In this document: positions 59,802 to 64,000 of the stretch, piece after piece
Position numbering within the stretch: position 1 is the stretch's first letter
How the letters are laid out: each line of letters begins with the position of its first letter
Origin: Clostridium gelidum
GTDB lineage: Bacteria; Bacillota; Clostridia; Clostridiales; Clostridiaceae
DNA: 64,000 nucleotides
NCBI RefSeq assembly: GCF_019977655.1
Contig: NZ_AP024849.1
Location: forward strand, 4,249,001 to 4,313,000
Reading direction: 5' to 3'
Translations under genes and position numbers: made by a program
Notes under the pieces: generated by a model
The model's input: only the letters and a program-made list of their open reading frames with translations
What the model was told of the DNA's origin: nothing
Database searches by the model: none

Positions 59802-60242
59802 TCATTTGATTTCCTTTAATGAAGATGAAATGTCTTTATATACCAATGTCCGCATACTATCACCATATATCGCTACATTTGCTTTCATTAAGGCTTCTCG
59901 GATACATTCAACCAAATCCGATTTATATCGTGCAATACTCGGCAATGCCTTAATACATCGTCTTGCTGTAATTGGCTTTTCATCTAAAATGTGCTTTAAA
60001 TAATCATCTATAATTTCATCAATTTTATTTTCTGTATCCCATTTAGCGTTAACAGATATTAAAATAATACCTCTGGTTCTTATATATGAATTACTATTGT
60101 CAATCATTTCAGCAAACACATCAAAAAATTTATAGACAGTGTTAGATTTTTCGCTTTCAGTTTCTAACATCTGTAATGCTTGGTACGCAACTTTATTATC
60201 TTTAGAATATAATCTTTCAATCAATTCTGCGGTACTTTCCAT
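59802..60242 (-). CDS. HEAT-repeat-like hypothetical protein
   Basis: 146-aa all-helical protein without signal peptide. Regular helical pairs such as LIERLYSKDNKVAYQALQML, NSYIRTRGIILISVNAKWD and KPITARRCIKALPSIARYK resemble HEAT/ARM repeats; related clostridial proteins are often labelled SufBD-like. The function is unknown. The spacing Arg-Arg-Cys...Pro-Ser-Ile is similar to the DNA-binding face of AlkD-type HEAT proteins, and an AlkD gene lies immediately upstream, but the link is speculative. It is flanked on both sides by copies of the 40-bp intergenic repeat. Confidence 0.65.
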   Translation of the reverse strand: MESTAELIERLYSKDNKVAYQALQMLETESEKSNTVYKFFDVFAEMIDNSNSYIRTRGIILISVNAKWDTENKIDEIIDDYLKHILDEKPITARRCIKALPSIARYKSDLVECIREALMKANVAIYGDSMRTLVYKDISSSLKEIK

Positions 60243-60265
60243 AATTTCACCTTCTTAAACAAAAA

Positions 60266-60313
60266 TTCTAACCTATAAATTCCTATTTACCATACTTAAC
60301 CTTAAATAAGAAT
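60266..60313 (-). repeat. cassette-type intergenic repeat, copy 3
   Basis: On the minus strand AAATTCTTATTTAAGGTTAA, then GTATGGTAAATAGGAATTTA, follow immediately after the AlkD stop codon. This is the same imperfect palindrome as the copies at 59757, 61441 and 61917, with GTTAAGT in the loop. Confidence 0.7.
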
Positions 60314-61027
60314 TTAGCACTCTTTTCCCATTTGTGAATCCGAAGATATTAAACGCCCTCGTCCTTCAACTTTCACTAATTTTTCAAGTTCTTTTAATGC
60401 GTCTTTTGCAATCCACATTTGTGACTTACTTCCATTTTCTTTTAATTCATGAGCCAAAATGATTGCTTTTTCCTGATAGTTAAAATCTCTTTTCCCTATT
60501 TCCCTTAATGCCCATGAAGCTGCTTTTTTCACATGTTCACGCTCATCATCGGAGTGTTCAGAAATAAGTTTTAGGTAATCATCAAGAATATCATTTGATA
60601 TTGATTTTTCATGTATAACAGCAGAAGCCATTAGAGTAAACGCTGCTCTTTTGGTATATGTTGCTTTAGATGTACACCACTTTCCAATAAGGTTTTCATA
60701 ATCTTTTAATTTTATAATAAGGTTTTTGCATAAATGGTCACATAAATCCCACGAACAAACATCATTAATCAATAGTTCAACTTCATGCAATGAAAGATAC
60801 TCTATATCAAAAACAAGAACTGCTAAGAGTTTTGCTTCATGATAGCCTGTCCTCCATAACTCATACGCAAATTTATTTGATTTTTTAATACCTTTAGCCA
60901 GTTTGCGAATATCTCCTGTGGAAACTCCCATACTATTGTTTTCTGGTATTCCCATTTTAACAACATTTGCTTTATATTTCTCAGAACTTATGGACTTCAA
61001 TTCTAAAATAATTTCATCACAAGTCAT
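60314..61027 (-). CDS. DNA alkylation repair protein, AlkD-like HEAT glycosylase
   Basis: 237-aa all-helical protein of the AlkC/AlkD family, which excises N3- and N7-alkylated purines. Landmarks are NSMGVSTGDIRKLAKGI near the N-terminus, HEAKLLAVLVFD, the conserved VCSWDLCDHLCKNLI with Trp-Asp of the active-site groove, YTKRAAFTLMAS, and HVKKAASWALREIGKRD. The start at 61027 is chosen for its GGAGG site, with the ATG overlapping the upstream TGA (ATGA), so it is translationally coupled to the SRPBCC gene. The open frame extends 30 codons upstream inside that gene without a site. Confidence 0.85.
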   Translation of the reverse strand: MTCDEIILELKSISSEKYKANVVKMGIPENNSMGVSTGDIRKLAKGIKKSNKFAYELWRTGYHEAKLLAVLVFDIEYLSLHEVELLINDVCSWDLCDHLCKNLIIKLKDYENLIGKWCTSKATYTKRAAFTLMASAVIHEKSISNDILDDYLKLISEHSDDEREHVKKAASWALREIGKRDFNYQEKAIILAHELKENGSKSQMWIAKDALKELEKLVKVEGRGRLISSDSQMGKEC

Positions 61028-61428
61028 TGTTTTTCCTCCAATGCTTTTCTTAAATCTGAAATATAAGTAGTCTGCTGTTTCTTTAAATATATTCCTACAA
61101 AAGGTTTCATTATCCACTTCTTTGGAGTTATATTTTCCGTAAAATTTATCTCGGTCTTATTATCTGTCTTTGAAAACAATCCTATCCAATGCCCATGCAT
61201 GTTGTTGTTATCCATATCAAACGCATACTGTGTCATAGGTTCAAACGTTGTTATTGTAAAAGTTGTAGCATATCCTTCTTTAGTATATTCTATAAATTTT
61301 TTTCCTACTTCCAAAACCTCAATTTTGCTCAAATCACTTCTCCATGCATAATTATCAAGAGAAGTTACTATCTCCCAAACTGTTTTTATATCTTCCTTTA
61401 AAGTCACTTTTACATTTGCAATTGCCAT
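61024..61428 (-). CDS. SRPBCC (polyketide cyclase/START-like) family protein
   Basis: 134-aa small alpha/beta helix-grip protein. It contains NVKVTLKEDIKTVWEIVTSLDNYAWRSDLSKIEVLE at the N-terminus, a beta-rich middle (YATTFTITTFEPMTQYAFDMDNNNMHGHWIGLFSK), and a C-terminal helix preceded by MKPFVGIYLKKQQ. The fold typically forms a hydrophobic ligand pocket; the ligand is unknown. It overlaps AlkD by 4 bp and is preceded by repeat copy 2, so SRPBCC and AlkD form one two-gene unit. Confidence 0.8.
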   Translation of the reverse strand: MAIANVKVTLKEDIKTVWEIVTSLDNYAWRSDLSKIEVLEVGKKFIEYTKEGYATTFTITTFEPMTQYAFDMDNNNMHGHWIGLFSKTDNKTEINFTENITPKKWIMKPFVGIYLKKQQTTYISDLRKALEEKQ

Positions 61429-61440
61429 TCTATCCCGCCT

Positions 61441-61487
61441 TTCAAATTACTGTTTATAGTACTTAACTTTAAATTCGAATTTGACAA
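61441..61487 (-). repeat. cassette-type intergenic repeat, copy 2
   Basis: On the minus strand, 4 nt after the DUF3788 stop codon, CAAATTCGAATTTAAAGTTA, then AGTACTATAAACAGTAATTTG, then the AAGGCGGG ribosome-binding site of the SRPBCC gene. It has the same core as copies 1, 3 and 4. Confidence 0.7.
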
Positions 61488-61901
61488 TCACTTTTTATTA
61501 GTTCTTCTTTTGATAAGCAACAATTTTTCCATATCTTCAAATAAAGAAGTATCTATTAATTCAAACATCATCCATTTTCCATCATGGTAGGTCTTGGATT
61601 CATCATAAACTTTTTGCACTTCAAGGGAATAATTTTGTTTATCTATTTCAAATTTTGTCCGTTCATCTTTCCCAAAAATAATCATAAAGCCAAAGCAATT
61701 TTCTTTCGCATATAATGCACAAAGCGTTTTTCCACCTCTGCGATATTTATACTCATATTCCCATGCTTTACCTCCATTGTTCCATAAATGTTCCATGTCA
61801 TATTTTTGTTCAATCATGTCGCATAATGCTGTCCAAGCTTCAAATAATGGTTTCCCGATTAGAGCAGTCAACTCATCATTTGTGGGTGCTTTATCCAACA
61901 T
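61488..61901 (-). CDS. DUF3788 family protein
   Basis: 137-aa cytosolic protein matching DUF3788. Landmarks are APTNDELTALIGKPLFEAWTAL at the start, HLWNNGGKAWEYEYKYRRGGKTLCALY in the middle, and FGFMIIFGKDERTKFE and DGKWMMFELIDTS towards the end. These are characteristic Trp/Gly-rich segments of a YdhG-like fold. The function is unknown. The start at 61901 follows AAGGAGG by 8 nt; the open frame begins six codons upstream inside the site. It lies between repeat copies 1 and 2. Confidence 0.8.
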   Translation of the reverse strand: MLDKAPTNDELTALIGKPLFEAWTALCDMIEQKYDMEHLWNNGGKAWEYEYKYRRGGKTLCALYAKENCFGFMIIFGKDERTKFEIDKQNYSLEVQKVYDESKTYHDGKWMMFELIDTSLFEDMEKLLLIKRRTNKK

Positions 61902-61916
61902 CTTTAAGCCTCCTTT

Positions 61917-61942
61917 CAAATTACTATTTATGATACTTAACT
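61917..61942 (-). repeat. cassette-type intergenic repeat, copy 1 (shortened)
   Basis: On the minus strand, AAGTTAAGTATCATAAATAG then TAATTTG follows directly on the lipoprotein stop codon and runs into the AAGGAGG of DUF3788. The left arm of the palindrome is missing from this copy. Confidence 0.6.
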
Positions 61943-62764
61943 TTATTTATTTGCTTTAGTATAATTATCGTACCACTCCCTACCTGTTGTCCATTTTTTA
62001 GTTTCAGTATTTTCTTTTAATATTTCTGAACATGCAATTGCCATAACATATTCTCTAAGTCCATTTTCTTTACTCTTCTCAAACTTCGTTACCATATATT
62101 TTAAAGCATTGTCACCTAAATTTACAATGTCTTTATAATCTTGACTATCTTTTGTATAGTCATATGGATTTGATGATGCAGTAACTTTAGTATTATTGCA
62201 GATAATATCTAACTTGCTATCAATAATAGATCTTTGAAAAAATAAAAATTTTTCCTCGCCTTTGTTAGTTTTCGCAATATATGATATACCTTCTATCGTA
62301 TCTGTTTTGCATATATCTACTACTTTATAAACTGTTCTTTTTCTACTTTCTGCGTTACTAAAATTGTCTCTTGTAATATCTTCTATAAGTTTAACACCTT
62401 CGCTATCAATAATTAAGTCACATATTATAGCATCTCCTTCATATGTATAAGTTGTTATTCTTACCATGTCTGCTACATTTTTTTTTATATTTTTATAATT
62501 TTCAATAAAGTTATCAAGTTTTTCTATATTGAAATCTCTACCGTGTACTTGTACAACATCACCGTTTTTTTGAGCCAGCTCAGAGCTATATTCCTGTGGC
62601 AATTTATCCAATTCTGTATAAGAATTGGGTATAATTTTTTCAACATTTGTAATTGATAGTATTGGTTTTTTCTCTGATTTTATTGTATTGGATGCTTTTG
62701 AAAAACATCCAGAAATTGAACTTAACATAACCAAAACTAAAATTGTACTTATACTTTTTTTCAT
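61943..62764 (-). CDS. putative lipoprotein of unknown function
   Basis: 273 aa. The N-terminal signal has a lipobox, SSISGCFSKAS (Cys20), so the protein is anchored on the outer face of the membrane. The rest is a mixed alpha/beta domain with no motif I recognise (VQVHGRDFNIEKLDNFIENYK, VVDICKTDTIEGISYIAKTNKGEEKFLFF, YMVTKFEKSKENGLREYVMAIACSEIL). The beta segment around 95-185 resembles DUF4362-type clostridial lipoproteins in general composition, but I do not claim that family. It heads the same-strand series separated by 40-bp repeats. Confidence 0.6.
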   Translation of the reverse strand: MKKSISTILVLVMLSSISGCFSKASNTIKSEKKPILSITNVEKIIPNSYTELDKLPQEYSSELAQKNGDVVQVHGRDFNIEKLDNFIENYKNIKKNVADMVRITTYTYEGDAIICDLIIDSEGVKLIEDITRDNFSNAESRKRTVYKVVDICKTDTIEGISYIAKTNKGEEKFLFFQRSIIDSKLDIICNNTKVTASSNPYDYTKDSQDYKDIVNLGDNALKYMVTKFEKSKENGLREYVMAIACSEILKENTETKKWTTGREWYDNYTKANK

Positions 62765-63099
62765 TATTATCTCTCCCTATATATTAGATGAAGTAAAATA
62801 CAATAATTTTAAGTTTTTATATAAACTATATTTTGGTTCACCATAATTTACTATTCTATATTAATTATAGCATATTTTGTAAATATAATACTCTTCAATT
62901 ATCAAAGAATCAGTTTTATTTACCGGATTAAATCTACATGCTATGTAGAGTTGATGAATAATTATAAGCTATTCCAGCAATATTCATTCTTTTTAAGTCT
63001 GTTACTCTAATCACCTTATCATTATCATGTTGATAAGGTATAAATTTATGGTAATACTACTAACTACACCATTATTTAAATCAAGTTGTAACGGATACC
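62765..63099. other. intergenic region with an inverted repeat
   Basis: The lipoprotein promoter should be here. A hairpin CACCTTATCA/TGATAAGGT lies near 63013-63040, downstream of the broken isomerase gene, and may be its terminator, although no clear T run follows. No ORF was seen. Confidence 0.35.
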
Positions 63100-63905
63100 T
63101 CACTCCTCCAATTTTCCGTAAATATGATCAAGGCTACGATTTAACTTTTCTATCTCTATACTTCCATCTTTCATCATAGAAGTAGATTCTACTGTAATTG
63201 TATCAGAATATCTTTTGCTTCTTAAAAATGTAAAGAATTTATTAAAATCGATATTGCCTTCTCCTATATGTAATGCCTTTAAGCATTTCCAATCCATGTG
63301 ACCCCCACAATAATCATTAATGTGCAAATGTCTAATAGGATTTCCTTCCCACAGCCACTCCCATTCATTTTCATAAATCAATGGCATCTGACTATGAAAT
63401 GCGGCCATCTTAGTATCAAATGTAAAAGAAATATTCGGATAGCATCGTTGTAATGATTGTAAATGTGTCATAGGATTTTGCTTATTTCAAACAACATTTT
63501 CAACTGTAAGAAGCAAATCATAGCTTTTTGAAATTGCATGAAGTTTTTCAAATTGCTCACTATTGTTATTTATATCCCTATCTGATGGAATCCCTCCCCA
63601 TAAATGCAAAACAAGCTTTTCTGCCCCTAATACCTTTGTAGCTCTAACGCAGATTCAATATCATTCTTTTCATTACGGCTAATCATTTCACCGACTTGCT
63701 TATCTACATATACTATAGGAAACGTAATATCTGTAGCTTTCAAGTCGTATACTAATTGATTCATTACATCATACCATGAAGGATACAGCATGAATTCGAA
63801 TCCATCACAATGAATTTTTTGTGCATTTTCTATGATCAACTTGTAATTCATTCCATTTACTCTTCCTATAAATGCTCCTGTGGAGCACAAAACTTTACTT
63901 CTCAA
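63100..63905 (-). pseudogene. sugar phosphate isomerase/epimerase (AP endonuclease 2-fold TIM barrel), broken
   Basis: The N-terminal part (63905 down to about 63640) reads from a TTG start with AGGAG upstream: KVLCSTGAFIGRVNGMNYKLI and KIHCDGFEFMLYPSWYDV. A frameshift near 63640 moves the homology to ATKVLGAEKLVLHLWGGIPSD. An in-frame TGA near 63487 interrupts LLLTVENVV-NKQNPMTHL. The C-terminal part continues through FTFDTKMAAFH, PIRHLHINDYCGGHMDWKC and HIGEGNIDFNKFFTFL to 63100. The Glu/Asp/His metal ligands of the xylose isomerase-like barrel are recognisable. Two lesions make it a pseudogene unless they are sequencing errors. Confidence 0.78.
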
Positions 63906-64000
63906 TATTTTATTCTCCTATAACTTTTTAAACTTCACTATATTTCAAATAAAAATATATTTCTATACATCAACGACCAATTATTAGCCTAATGGGTATA

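Noticed and set aside
59757..61942. Calling the four intergenic repeats true integron attC sites
   Set aside because: They are only about 40 bp, lack paired R/L boxes of the known form, and no integron integrase is visible. I keep only a cassette-like description as a finding.

Overview
The window is low-GC, AT-rich DNA from an anaerobic Firmicute, most likely a solventogenic Clostridium sensu stricto. The evidence is the codon use, strong AGGAGG ribosome-binding sites, a butanol-dehydrogenase remnant, a T-box upstream of tyrS, a guanine riboswitch upstream of xpt, and a small mesophilic-type cellulosome cluster. I cannot fix the species from sequence alone. No tRNA, rRNA, prophage, CRISPR array or complete insertion sequence was seen.

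Layout. 1-2 kb: the 3' end of a DAHP synthase gene and a PHP-family histidinol phosphatase. 2-4.3 kb: a secreted GH10 xylanase with two CBM9-like modules. 4.5-9.2 kb: an MFS efflux pump with its LmrA/YxaF-like TetR repressor (matching operators in front of both genes), a second TetR gene with an FMN-binding protein, DUF503 and a YhaM-like HD protein. 9.6-16.6 kb: housekeeping genes (divergent PRPP synthetase with an elaborate structured leader, ABC ATPase, Suv3-like RNA helicase, PepT, and Xpt under a guanine riboswitch). 17-23.5 kb: two paralogous secreted DUF4179-like proteins, a FapA/DUF342 protein, an MCP remnant and an S66 LD-carboxypeptidase.

23.6-37.9 kb is a compact cellulosome locus interleaved with an agr-type quorum-sensing system. 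On the minus strand lie a scaffoldin with only one cohesin (CBM3-X2-X2-cohesin), GH48, CBM4-Ig-GH9, GH44 and GH5, and all four enzymes end in type I dockerins. Inside this cluster on the plus strand are agrB, an AgrA-like LytTR regulator and an AgrC-like kinase. A CPBP membrane protease is divergent from agrB and shares with it a perfect 22-bp inverted repeat. The usual agrD position after agrB is empty. A 46-residue AgrD-like prepeptide, too short for normal ORF calling, sits instead directly downstream of the GH9 gene. It has its own candidate promoter, a cre-like site, a strong ribosome-binding site and a terminator. This suggests that signalling and cellulosome production are coupled.

38-50 kb is a decaying accessory and hemicellulase region. 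Intact genes are a PL9 pectate lyase, a CE1 esterase, GH43-CBM6, a CE4-like protein lacking a catalytic Asp, a second GH10 and a choline-binding-like protein. Remnants are GH74, butanol dehydrogenase, a NifX-like protein, an ISLre2 transposase, CBM13, a K+ channel and an AraC regulator. Short palindromic or MITE-like repeats are scattered here. 51-59.3 kb: divergent ppk/ppx around Pho-box-like repeats, an AI-2E family transporter, T-box-tyrS and a Uma2 nuclease. 59.4-63.9 kb: same-strand small genes (HEAT, AlkD, SRPBCC, DUF3788, lipoprotein) separated by four copies of a roughly 40-bp imperfect palindrome that begins at each stop codon. The arrangement is reminiscent of a gene-cassette array. 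The window ends in a broken sugar-phosphate isomerase gene.
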